From: Desulfobulbaceae bacterium
GTDB taxonomy: Bacteria; Desulfobacterota; Desulfobulbia; Desulfobulbales; SURF-16
DNA length: 6,707 nucleotides
Reading direction: 5' to 3'
NCBI GenBank assembly: GCA_024763495.1
Contig: JANTFJ010000139.1
Location: 1-6,707, forward strand
This document shows positions 1 through 6,587 of this stretch, in pieces; the first letter of the stretch is position 1, and each line of letters opens with the position of its first letter. A program made the position numbers and the translations under genes. The notes under the pieces are model-generated. The model was given only the letters and a program-made list of their open reading frames with translations, was not told the DNA's origin and did not search any database.

Positions 1-16
1 GGGATGCCGCCATGTG

Positions 17-69
17 CCCGTTTCAACGCTCGCGATAATACATCAGGTATATCGCGGCGTTTAAACGGG
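17..69. repeat. Long imperfect palindrome (hairpin)
   Basis: The arms are 17-37 and 50-69, with 19 base pairs, one mismatch (C24), one extra base (T30) and a 12-base loop (38-49). Such a long stem is unlikely by chance. Together with the repeat copy at 91-111 it looks like an intergenic REP/MITE-type element or the downstream end of one. No convincing coding frame covers it: the +2 frame is open only to a stop at 62-64, and the minus frame is open to the window edge without recognisable content. It could also be the transcription end of a gene to the left, but no T-run follows either arm. Confidence 0.7.
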
Positions 70-90
70 TGCAGGGTGGTGTTTATGGAG

Positions 91-111
91 CGCTTACCCA
101 TGAGTAGTTAT
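91..111 (+). repeat. Short interspersed repeat, copy R1
   Basis: This 21-base sequence is matched in reverse complement at 1914-1935 with 20 of 22 aligned positions identical (one substitution, one single-base gap). The likeness extends more weakly to the left, to about 71, where GGGT at 74-77 could pair with ACCC at 96-99, as in the hairpin beside the other copy. The right half belongs to a motif of the form CCCYGTGAGYAGTTAY that also forms both arms of the palindrome at 1962-2093. The orientation is plus here and minus at 1914, so gene 1 lies between inverted copies. Confidence 0.65.
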
Positions 112-140
112 CCTGTAGTTTTATTATAAAGGTCATTTTT

Positions 141-146
141 TCAGGA
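141..146 (+). promoter_or_regulatory. Ribosome binding site of gene 1
   Basis: TCAGGA lies seven bases before the ATG at 154, in an AT-rich stretch (120-153) that should be unstructured. It supports ATG 154 as the start. TATAAA at 125-130 could be part of a promoter -10 region, but I find no matching -35 element, so no promoter is called. Confidence 0.6.
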
Positions 147-153
147 AAATTTT

Positions 154-1911
154 ATGGATACCGTCAGCAGTCCGGAATGTTTTCTAATAATGGTCGTCGA
201 TGATGAAAAGACCGAACGTATCATCAGAAGGGAGATTCTTGAACAGCATAATTTCCTGGTATGTGAAGCCGTCGATGGTCTTGACGCCATGAAAAAACTG
301 AACCAGGTAAAACCGGATTTAATCATGCTTGACGTTAACATGCCGGGGCAGGATGGTTTTGCCACCTGCAGAGCAATCAGAAGTGATTTCGCCCTGACGA
401 ATATTCCGATTATCATGGTTACCGGCAATGATGACACCGAGACGATAAATAAGGCTTTTGATGCCGGAGCCACTGATTATATGACAAAACCCCTTAATAT
501 TAAGGTAATCATCAGGCGGATCAGGGTAATCATTGACAGTTGCCGGTTTAACCGGGCCATTCTTGAGCGGAAAGATGTGCTTGAGTCAATAGTCCGTGAA
601 CGTACCGCGGAACTTGACAGGGTAAACAGGAAACTGAAAAGAGAAAGGGATCTACTGGAAATCAGGGTGGTTGATCGGACAAAGTCCCTGCAGCAGGCCA
701 ATGAAAAAATCAGCCGGGAAAAAGAGCAGCTGGCAGTAACTCTCAGGTCAATAGAAGATGGGGTTATTACCACTGATTCATCCGGAAATATTAACATGCT
801 GAATCCCACAGCGGAAAAGTTTATCTGCTGGACAACTGAAGAGGTGGCCGGTCGGCCGTTAGCAGAAGTGCTGCAACTTGTCAGCAAAGATGATCAGCAC
901 TCCGCAAACCGGCTGCTGAAACAAATTTTAAGTGAAAAAATAGCGGTATTACCTGAAAAAAAATTCATTCTCACAGGCCGGGACAAAAACAGGCACCCTG
1001 TTACCTTTAGCGCGGCACCAATCAGAAATAATCAGCGAACTATTGGCTTTGTCCTGGTCTTTCGGGACATGAGTGAACAGCAGAAAGCCGAAGAGCTGTT
1101 GATTCATGGTGAAAAAATGACAACCATTGCCGACATGGCAACCGGGGTCGCGCATGAATTAAATACGCCATTAAGCGCTATTCTTCAGTCTATCCAGGTA
1201 ATTGAAGAATGTTTTAAGCCGGATAATGACGCCAATGGCCAGGTTGCCGCTGACTGCGGGATTAATTTGTCTTCCCTGGCCGCTTATCTCGATAAAAAAG
1301 AAATTTATTTCTTTTTTAAAGGTATCAGGGATTCAGCTGTCAAAGCCGCAAAAATTATTGACAACCTGCTGCGTTTAAGCCGGACAGACAGCGGAGAAAT
1401 GATTAAAGCTGATATCACGGATATCCTCGACAACTCTGTTGAGATGGCTGTTACTGATTATCAATTCAGGGAAAAATATAATATTGTTAATTTTAAAATA
1501 ACCAGGGAATACCAGGATATCCCCCAGGTAACCTGTAACCCCCTTGAACTGGAGCAGGTTTTTTTAAATATAATTAAAAACGCGGCCCAGGCCATGCGTA
1601 ACACAACCAGGCCTTGTCTTATCCTCAAATCAGCAGAGAACAACGGGATGGCCTGTGTAGAAATAATCGATAATGGCCGCGGCATTGACGAAGAAGACTG
1701 CCGCCGTATTTTTGAGCCTAATTTTGCCTTCGGCAGCTCCGGCAATGGCATGGGCATGGGACTCTTTGTTTCCCATAGAATTATTCATGACAAACACCAG
1801 GGTACAATTCGAGTTGATTCAACCGGAAACAAGGGGGCAACTTTTACGATTTGTCTGCCCGTAAATCAAAAAGAAACCCTGTCCGCTGAGCGCTATAAAT
1901 ACAAAGATTAA
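154..1911 (+). CDS. Soluble hybrid histidine kinase, REC-coiled coil-PAS-HisKA-HATPase
   Basis: This 585-residue protein has no membrane segment and should be cytoplasmic. A receiver domain (about 10-127) has acidic pocket D16/D17, phospho-acceptor D60 followed by VNMPG, switch residue T90 and K112 in TKP. A charged helical linker (about 131-195, with two RT-type coiled-coil repeats) leads to a PAS domain (about 195-310). The HisKA domain has phosphorylated H334 in GVAHELNTPL, and its dimerisation hairpin is lengthened by about 30-40 residues (352-388). The ATPase domain has N-box N476, G1 box DNGRG (506-510) and G2 box GMGMGL (532-537). The F-box is unusual: after IFEP it reads NFAFGSS where FFTTK is common. 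The kinase core is a paralogue of that in the gene at 3690. The receiver at the N terminus suggests that another kinase controls its activity, with PAS adding a second input. The start has a good ribosome binding site. Signal and partners cannot be named. Confidence 0.93.
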   Translation: MDTVSSPECFLIMVVDDEKTERIIRREILEQHNFLVCEAVDGLDAMKKLNQVKPDLIMLDVNMPGQDGFATCRAIRSDFALTNIPIIMVTGNDDTETINKAFDAGATDYMTKPLNIKVIIRRIRVIIDSCRFNRAILERKDVLESIVRERTAELDRVNRKLKRERDLLEIRVVDRTKSLQQANEKISREKEQLAVTLRSIEDGVITTDSSGNINMLNPTAEKFICWTTEEVAGRPLAEVLQLVSKDDQHSANRLLKQILSEKIAVLPEKKFILTGRDKNRHPVTFSAAPIRNNQRTIGFVLVFRDMSEQQKAEELLIHGEKMTTIADMATGVAHELNTPLSAILQSIQVIEECFKPDNDANGQVAADCGINLSSLAAYLDKKEIYFFFKGIRDSAVKAAKIIDNLLRLSRTDSGEMIKADITDILDNSVEMAVTDYQFREKYNIVNFKITREYQDIPQVTCNPLELEQVFLNIIKNAAQAMRNTTRPCLILKSAENNGMACVEIIDNGRGIDEEDCRRIFEPNFAFGSSGNGMGMGLFVSHRIIHDKHQGTIRVDSTGNKGATFTICLPVNQKETLSAERYKYKD

Positions 1912-1913
1912 GA

Positions 1914-1935
1914 ATAACTACTCACGGGGTAAGCG
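1914..1935 (-). repeat. Short interspersed repeat, copy R2 (inverted relative to 91-111)
   Basis: It begins two bases after the stop codon of gene 1 and is the reverse complement of 91-111 at 20 of 22 aligned positions. The pair therefore brackets gene 1 almost exactly. Its right half forms the left arm of the hairpin at 1926-1954. Such inverted pairs can be ends of a mobile unit or simply two independent copies of a palindromic intergenic repeat. No transposase is present, which favours the latter. Confidence 0.65.
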
Positions 1936-1954
1936 TCCTAACATCGCTGACCCC
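1926..1954 (+). repeat. GC-rich hairpin after gene 1
   Basis: Arms GGGGTAAGCG (1926-1935) and CGCTGACCCC (1945-1954) pair at nine of ten positions around a nine-base loop. The hairpin is placed like a transcription terminator, 14 bases after the gene 1 stop. However, the following bases TGTAATTG contain no T-run, so intrinsic termination is doubtful. It may slow polymerase, protect the mRNA 3' end, or just be part of the R2 repeat. Confidence 0.5.
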
Positions 1955-1961
1955 TGTAATT

Positions 1962-2093
1962 GTAACTGCTTACAGGGTGCCGGAGATTTTTGTCATCAGT
2001 CCGGTGCCGCCATAGTCATACGTAAGCCGGGCTGATCGCGGAGGTAAGCGAGCCTGCGAGACTCCGAATATTCGGTGCCCTGTGAGCAGTTAC
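1962..2093 (+). repeat. 132-base palindromic element; possible structured leader RNA of gene 2
   Basis: The ends 1962-1982 and 2073-2093 are a 21-bp inverted repeat. Three positions are not Watson-Crick, and all three are G-U pairs in plus-strand RNA, so the transcript pairs throughout. Inside are two more hairpins: 1995-2004 with 2027-2036 (ten pairs, one of them G-U) and 2039-2043 with 2062-2066 (five pairs). The outline is a three-way junction ending 24 bases before the gene 2 ribosome binding site. Both outer arms carry the CCCYGTGAGYAGTTAY motif seen at 91-111 and 1914-1935, so the element belongs to a dispersed repeat family. I match it to no known riboswitch class. A regulatory role is inference. 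Confidence 0.65.
2040..2067 (+). repeat. 28-base module, copy A (second copy at 6611-6637)
   Basis: It has the form GGAGGTAAGCGAG, then CCTG, then CGAGACTCCGA. The same start and end sequences occur at 6611-6637 around GAA instead of CCTG. The GGAG and CTCC ends pair to form a small hairpin. The inner word GGTAAGCG also occurs in the repeats at 91-111 (minus strand) and 1914-1935. Confidence 0.65.
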
Positions 2094-2116
2094 CATTAAG
2101 AAAATGACTACTTTTC

Positions 2117-2121
2117 AGGAG
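2117..2121 (+). promoter_or_regulatory. Ribosome binding site of gene 2
   Basis: AGGAG lies ten bases before the ATG at 2132, and a weaker AAGG (2123-2126) lies five bases before it. It sits just downstream of the closing stem of the palindromic element (ends 2093), so refolding of that element could affect its access. Confidence 0.6.
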
Positions 2122-2131
2122 CAAGGCACGG

Positions 2132-3709
2132 ATGCCGACTATTTTAATTATTGAAGATGACTTTATTGTCCGCCAGGCAATTGCCGACTATCTGAGCCGC
2201 AAAGAATATGATGTAATCCAGGCTGAAGACGGCGGCAAAGGACTGGAAATGTTTCGGAAGCAGCAGGTTGACCTTATTCTTACCGACCTGCGGATGCCGG
2301 AAGTTGACGGCCTGGAGGTGCTGGCGACAGTTTATCGCGAGGCCCCGGAAACTCCGGTAATAGTTGTGTCCGGCATGGGGACAATAGAAGATGTAATCAA
2401 GGCGTTAAAATTGGGGGCCTGGGATTATATAACCAAACCCATTACTGACATGGCTCTTTTAAACCACGCGGTTGCCAGGGCCCTGGAAAGGGTAAAACTG
2501 ATTCAGTATAATAAAGAATACCAGGAACATCTTCAGCGGGAAATAAAACAGAAGACCGAGGAACTGCACCAGGCCCAGAAACTTGAGGCTGTCGGCACCC
2601 TGGCTGGAGGCATAGCGCATGATTTTAATAATATTCTCGGGGCAATCATGGGTTTTACCGACCTGGCCATGATGGAGCAGGATGATTCAAAAAAATTAAA
2701 AGAAATGCTCGATCATATTAAAAAAGCCAGTCTCCGGGCCCGAGATCTTGTCGCCCAGATTTTAACCTTTTGCCGCAAGTCAGAAAATGAACGGCGGCCG
2801 ATAGTTATATATCCAATCATTAAAGAGGCCTTGAAATTATTGCGGGCCACAATTCCCACCACAATAGATATCAAATCAAACATTTCCACTATCCCGGAAA
2901 GGATCAGGGCCGACCCTACCGAGATTCATCAGATCATGATGAATCTCTGCACTAACAGTTTTCAAGCCATGAAAAATGAGCAGGGAATTATTGAAGTAAA
3001 CCTGGAAGTTGTTCAGCTTGACAAAAAGAAAGCCGGGGAGCTGCAGAACATAAAGCCAGGTAAATATCTCCTGCTTACTGTTCGGGATAACGGCATGGGC
3101 ATAGCGGCGAGTGACAGGGAATCAATTTATGACCCTTTCTTTACTACCAAGAAAAAAGGTGTCGGAACCGGTCTTGGCCTCTCTGTTGTCCATGGAATTG
3201 TCAAGGAATATGACGGCGCGATCAGGGTGACTTCAGAAGTCGGTAAGGGCACGGATGTTAAAATCTTTTTTCCGATTATCAGTATCGGCGGCAAAGAAAA
3301 TCAAATTAGACCGCTGACCTTTGCCGGGGGCTCAGAAACTATTCTGTTTATCGATGATGATCCGACTCTGGTTGCGGTTACCAGCAAGATGCTTAAATCA
3401 CTGGGCTACAAGGTGGTAAGCGCCAATGACAGTATGGCTGCCCTGGAGCTTTTTCGTGATCGTGCCGCTGATTTTGACCTGGTGATTACCGACCAGACCA
3501 TGCCCGGTCTGCCGGGCTCGGAATTGATTACTGAATTCCTGAAAATTCGCCCTGATATAAAGATAATTATCTGTACCGGTTACAGTTCCATAATTGATGA
3601 GGATAAAGCAGATGAACTGGGATTTAAGGGATTTCTTTCTAAACCGTTTAAGTTTGAAAGACTGGCCCGCACCGTAAGAAGGGTAATTGATGACCAACCA
3701 GTTAAATAA
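2132..3709 (+). CDS. Soluble hybrid histidine kinase/response regulator, REC-HisKA-HATPase-REC
   Basis: This 525-residue cytoplasmic protein has receivers at both ends. REC1 (about 3-120) has E8/D9/D10, phospho-acceptor D52 followed by LRMP, S80 and K102 in TKP. A short coiled linker (about 121-150) leads to the HisKA domain with H163 in GGIAHDFNNIL, a type distinct from the HExNTPL of both neighbouring kinases. The ATPase domain is intact: N275 in NLCTNSFQAM, DNGMG (319-323), YDPFFTTK (333-340) and GTGLGL (345-350). REC2 (about 402-520) has D408/D409/D410, phospho-acceptor D454, T482 and K504 in SKP. All residues needed for autophosphorylation and for both receivers are present, so it could be a phosphorelay intermediate. 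It has no sensor or membrane domain, so REC1 is its likely input. It is preceded by the palindromic element and overlaps the next gene by 20 bases, implying co-expression. Signal and target are unknown. Confidence 0.94.
   Translation: MPTILIIEDDFIVRQAIADYLSRKEYDVIQAEDGGKGLEMFRKQQVDLILTDLRMPEVDGLEVLATVYREAPETPVIVVSGMGTIEDVIKALKLGAWDYITKPITDMALLNHAVARALERVKLIQYNKEYQEHLQREIKQKTEELHQAQKLEAVGTLAGGIAHDFNNILGAIMGFTDLAMMEQDDSKKLKEMLDHIKKASLRARDLVAQILTFCRKSENERRPIVIYPIIKEALKLLRATIPTTIDIKSNISTIPERIRADPTEIHQIMMNLCTNSFQAMKNEQGIIEVNLEVVQLDKKKAGELQNIKPGKYLLLTVRDNGMGIAASDRESIYDPFFTTKKKGVGTGLGLSVVHGIVKEYDGAIRVTSEVGKGTDVKIFFPIISIGGKENQIRPLTFAGGSETILFIDDDPTLVAVTSKMLKSLGYKVVSANDSMAALELFRDRAADFDLVITDQTMPGLPGSELITEFLKIRPDIKIIICTGYSSIIDEDKADELGFKGFLSKPFKFERLARTVRRVIDDQPVK
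3676..3683 (+). promoter_or_regulatory. Ribosome binding site inside gene 2 that decides the gene 3 start
   Basis: AAGAAGGG lies within the last codons of gene 2, six bases before ATG 3690. The in-frame TTG at 3687 is only three bases from it, so ATG 3690 is preferred. Ribosomes finishing gene 2 at 3709 pass over this site, which fits translational coupling. Confidence 0.65.
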
Positions 3710-6491
3710 CCATGTTGCCGCTACAGTTCGTCGGCCGCTAAATTTATTAATTCTCGCTTTACTTCTCCTGGCAATCACGGCAGGCTGTTTTTTTCAGGCC
3801 CGCTTAAGCGCGGAATATGATCTTTCCCGCCTGAAAATCAGGGAACAACTCTCTCTTGACCATGGTGCCGATGCTGTTCTCCAGGAACTTAATTCTCTCC
3901 GTAAAGAACTTATCTTTATCTCTCAGGTTCCGGAATTACAGGATTTTATTACCGAGCCTGACAACCGGATAAAAATACGGCAGTTGTCGGAAGGGCTGGC
4001 ATCTCTGGCCAGGAGTAAAAAAAATTATGACCAGATCAGGTTCATCAACGAATCAGGCATGGAAGTCATCAGGATTGATTACAATAACGGCCGCCCCCTT
4101 ATTGTCCCGGATAAAAAACTGCAGGATAAGGGAGAGCGATATTATTTTATCGACACCATGCGCCTGGATAAAAATGAGATATATTTCAGTCCCATTGATC
4201 TGAATATGGAACATGGCAAAATTGAACTGCCGCACAAGCCCATGCTGCGCGTTGCCACCCCTGTTTTTACCGCAAACGGCAAAAAACAGGGAATTATTAT
4301 TATAAATTATTTTGCCCGCCAGCTTTTTAACCATTTTCTCCAAAATGTGACAGACCTTAAAGATAAGCAGTTTATTCCTGCCCAACCCATGATCTTAAAT
4401 CCTGACGGTTACTGGCTGCTGGCCCGGAATAGTGCAGATGAGTGGGGTTTTATGCTCGACCACCGGAAATCTTTTGGAAAAAGATATCCGGATGCCTGGA
4501 AACTAATCAAAAAAAATGACCGCGGTCAGTTCCAGACTGCTGACGGCATGTTTTCATACCGCAAATTATATTTTACGCGCCCTGATGAGATAGTCGGCAG
4601 CAGCGCTTATAAAAAAACGGATGCCGGTTCTAAATATTACCTGATTCTTCTTTCTTATATTCCTGCCGCAGATTTACAGTTACTTTCTCCTCTCCACTAT
4701 TTTTCCTGGAAAACATACGGTGCTGTTGTTGTTATCCTGCTGCCCCTGGTTTTTTTCCTGCTTGTCCAGGCAGAACATAACAGGCAGTCCAGGCAGGAGC
4801 TGAGGGACAGCGAAGCCCGCTTTCGTCTGCTTTACGAAAATGCCCCGATTGCCTATCAATCTCTGGACAAGGATGGAGTCATAAAATCAGTTAACAACAA
4901 CTGGCTTGATCTTATGGGTTATGAGGCCGCATATGTTATCGACCGCTCATTTCTTGATTTTATCTCCCCGCAAACAGACGAAGATTACCTGCAAAAATTT
5001 TCACAGTTCCGGGCCGGCGGCAAAACCTGCGAAACTGAACTTAAACTGCGAAAAAAGGATAATACAGACATCCTGGTATCATTCAGCGGCAATATTTCCA
5101 CAGATAAAAAAGGTAATTTTCTTCAGACCCATTGCGTGTTCAGCGATGTTACGGAACTGCGCGGTAAAGAGGAGAAAATTATTCATCTTAACCTGGTGCT
5201 GAAGACTATCATGAAAATACAGCAGTTAATCAGCACGGAAAAAGATCCGGCAATTCTCATTGATAAAACCTGTGATCTTTTGACCAGGAACCGGGGCTAC
5301 AACAGTGCCTGGATCATTCTACTCGATAAAAAATTAAATATCAGTAACTCGGCATTTACCGGCTTAAACTATGAATTTAACGTATTGGAAAACAATATAG
5401 AGTCCGGCCATCTGCCTGCCTGTATAAAAAATTTAAAAAAAGAAGGGGAAGTCAAGATCTTCAGGCACAGGCAGAAATTGTGTAAAAATTGTCCTTTCGC
5501 GGGGAAATATCTTAAAAACAGTGTGATGGCTGTTTCTCTCAGCCATGATGACACTTTCCTGGGTTACATGGTTGTCCAGGTCGCCGGCAAACTGCTTTCT
5601 GAACACGAAGAAAAAGATGTTTTTGCCGAAATAGCCCATGATTTAGCCTATGGTCTGTATGTCATGGAGCAGGAAGGGGAACGGCAGAAAATGAAAGACC
5701 AGCTTATGCTCACTGAAAAGATGACTACTATTGCCGGGCTGGCCGCCGGAGTAGCTCATGAGATAAATACCCCTTTAAGCGGCATTATGCAGTCGGTACA
5801 GATAATTGACGAAGGACTGCGGCCCAGTGACCCGCTTAACCTGAAGATCGCAAAAGAATACGATGTCGATCTTGATAAATTTCAAAATTACTTAACTTCC
5901 CGAAATATCCCCATCTTTCTGAAAGGCATCCGTGAATCAGCCGCAAAAGCCGCTAAAATAATCAACAGCCTCCTTCGTTTCAGCCGTCCGGGTCAGACTG
6001 AAATAGTAATTACCTCTTTAACTGACATTCTCGATTCAGCAATACTGCTGGCCCGGACTGATTATGATATGAAGAAAAAATATAAGGTAACTGATGTTGA
6101 ATTTATAAAAGATTACGGCCCAAAACCGATTTCTCTTGCCTGTGTGTCCATGGAAATTGAACAGGTAATTCTTAACATCTTGAAGAACGCGGTCCAGGCC
6201 ATGAGCGGAATTGACAAAGCCGGCTTTCATCCCCGGATAATTATTCGCACCTCCTCAATCGGTACCATGGCTCGTATTGAAATTGAAGACAATGGCCCCG
6301 GGATTGACGACGAGACCCGCGGTAAAATCTTTGATCCTTTTTTTACTACCAAGGAAGTGGGTAAAGGAACAGGACTTGGCCTCTATATCAGCTACAACAT
6401 AATCTGCGGAGCTCATAAAGGGAGATTATGGGTTGAGTCAGCATCAGGTGAAAAAACAACATTTTTTATTGAACTGCCTATGCAGCGCTAA
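3690..6491 (+). CDS. Membrane sensor histidine kinase, extracytoplasmic sensor-PAS-GAF-HisKA-HATPase
   Basis: The protein has 933 residues counted from ATG 3690 (TTG 3687 would add one). Two arginines precede membrane segment 1 (about 17-36). A large extracytoplasmic domain (about 37-340) follows, then membrane segment 2 (about 342-360). The sensor region around YDQIRFINESG, IRIDYNNG, RYYF and FSPIDLN (113-171) resembles the double-sensor, Cache-like domains of bacterial kinases and chemoreceptors; no ligand can be named. Next come PAS (about 370-490) and GAF (about 500-655); the GAF has cysteines C578, C598 and C601, the latter two as CKNCP. The HisKA has H690 in GVAHEINTPL and the same lengthened hairpin as gene 1. 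The ATPase is complete: N833, DNGPG (867-871), FDPFFTTK (881-888) and GTGLGL (893-898). No receiver is attached, so phosphate must go to another protein; the receivers of genes 1 and 2 are candidates by proximity. It overlaps gene 2 and is probably translated with it. Confidence 0.93.
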   Translation: MTNQLNNHVAATVRRPLNLLILALLLLAITAGCFFQARLSAEYDLSRLKIREQLSLDHGADAVLQELNSLRKELIFISQVPELQDFITEPDNRIKIRQLSEGLASLARSKKNYDQIRFINESGMEVIRIDYNNGRPLIVPDKKLQDKGERYYFIDTMRLDKNEIYFSPIDLNMEHGKIELPHKPMLRVATPVFTANGKKQGIIIINYFARQLFNHFLQNVTDLKDKQFIPAQPMILNPDGYWLLARNSADEWGFMLDHRKSFGKRYPDAWKLIKKNDRGQFQTADGMFSYRKLYFTRPDEIVGSSAYKKTDAGSKYYLILLSYIPAADLQLLSPLHYFSWKTYGAVVVILLPLVFFLLVQAEHNRQSRQELRDSEARFRLLYENAPIAYQSLDKDGVIKSVNNNWLDLMGYEAAYVIDRSFLDFISPQTDEDYLQKFSQFRAGGKTCETELKLRKKDNTDILVSFSGNISTDKKGNFLQTHCVFSDVTELRGKEEKIIHLNLVLKTIMKIQQLISTEKDPAILIDKTCDLLTRNRGYNSAWIILLDKKLNISNSAFTGLNYEFNVLENNIESGHLPACIKNLKKEGEVKIFRHRQKLCKNCPFAGKYLKNSVMAVSLSHDDTFLGYMVVQVAGKLLSEHEEKDVFAEIAHDLAYGLYVMEQEGERQKMKDQLMLTEKMTTIAGLAAGVAHEINTPLSGIMQSVQIIDEGLRPSDPLNLKIAKEYDVDLDKFQNYLTSRNIPIFLKGIRESAAKAAKIINSLLRFSRPGQTEIVITSLTDILDSAILLARTDYDMKKKYKVTDVEFIKDYGPKPISLACVSMEIEQVILNILKNAVQAMSGIDKAGFHPRIIIRTSSIGTMARIEIEDNGPGIDDETRGKIFDPFFTTKEVGKGTGLGLYISYNIICGAHKGRLWVESASGEKTTFFIELPMQR

Positions 6492-6526
6492 GGATAGTGC
6501 TTAGGGCTCACTCAAAAATAAATTAC

Positions 6527-6543
6527 TCAACTTTCGGAGTTGA
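6527..6543 (+). terminator. Small hairpin after gene 3, weak terminator candidate
   Basis: TCAACT (6527-6532) pairs with AGTTGA (6538-6543) around TTCGG. It lies 35 bases after the gene 3 stop and is followed by AT-rich sequence, but without a true T-run and with only two G-C pairs. It is the best-placed candidate for the end of the gene 2-3 transcript, though weak. Confidence 0.25.
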
Positions 6544-6575
6544 TATAATTGATTGAAATTATTTAATATAATTGA
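6543..6575. repeat. AT-rich stretch with a 10-base direct repeat
   Basis: ATATAATTGA occurs at 6543-6552 and again at 6566-6575. The surrounding 6540-6583 is strongly AT-rich. Each copy contains TATAAT, but neither has a convincing -35 element at 16-18 bases, so I do not call a promoter. Confidence 0.35.
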
Positions 6576-6587
6576 ATAAATTCGTCT

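Noticed and set aside
2..64. Plus-strand frame ending in TAA at 62-64, possibly the tail of an upstream gene
   Set aside because: Twenty codons are too few to judge, and the stop lies inside the right arm of the hairpin. It is plausible but unsupported.
17..69. Integron attC-like site, because it is an imperfect palindrome with an extra-helical base
   Set aside because: The GTTRRRY and RYYYAAC core ends are absent, and there is no integrase or cassette arrangement in view.
1..101. Minus-strand open frame from ATG at 101 to the left edge, with AGGA upstream, which could be a divergent gene
   Set aside because: Its first codons lie in repeat R1, which recurs after gene 1 in a non-coding place. 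The frame is only 33 codons in view and runs through the long hairpin, and its translation resembles nothing I know. It cannot be supported without sequence to the left.
477..887. Long minus-strand frames opposite genes 1-3 (for example 477-887, 1461-1757, 3398-3778, 4053-4385)
   Set aside because: They lie entirely or mostly antisense to genes with complete domain and motif conservation, lack recognisable content, and are explained as shadows.
1926..1954. Rho-independent terminator of gene 1
   Set aside because: The stem is suitable but no T-run follows, and the left arm is part of a dispersed repeat, so it is listed only as a hairpin.
3762..3788. Lipoprotein signal (ITAGC) at the N terminus of gene 3
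   Set aside because: It loosely fits a lipobox, but the protein has a second membrane segment and cytoplasmic kinase domains, so the first segment must stay as a membrane anchor.
6544..6572. Promoter(s) based on TATAAT at 6544-6549 and 6567-6572
   Set aside because: No -35 element lies at suitable spacing (TTGATA at 6540 is 21 bases from the second), no gene follows in the window, and the region is so AT-rich that TATAAT is expected.
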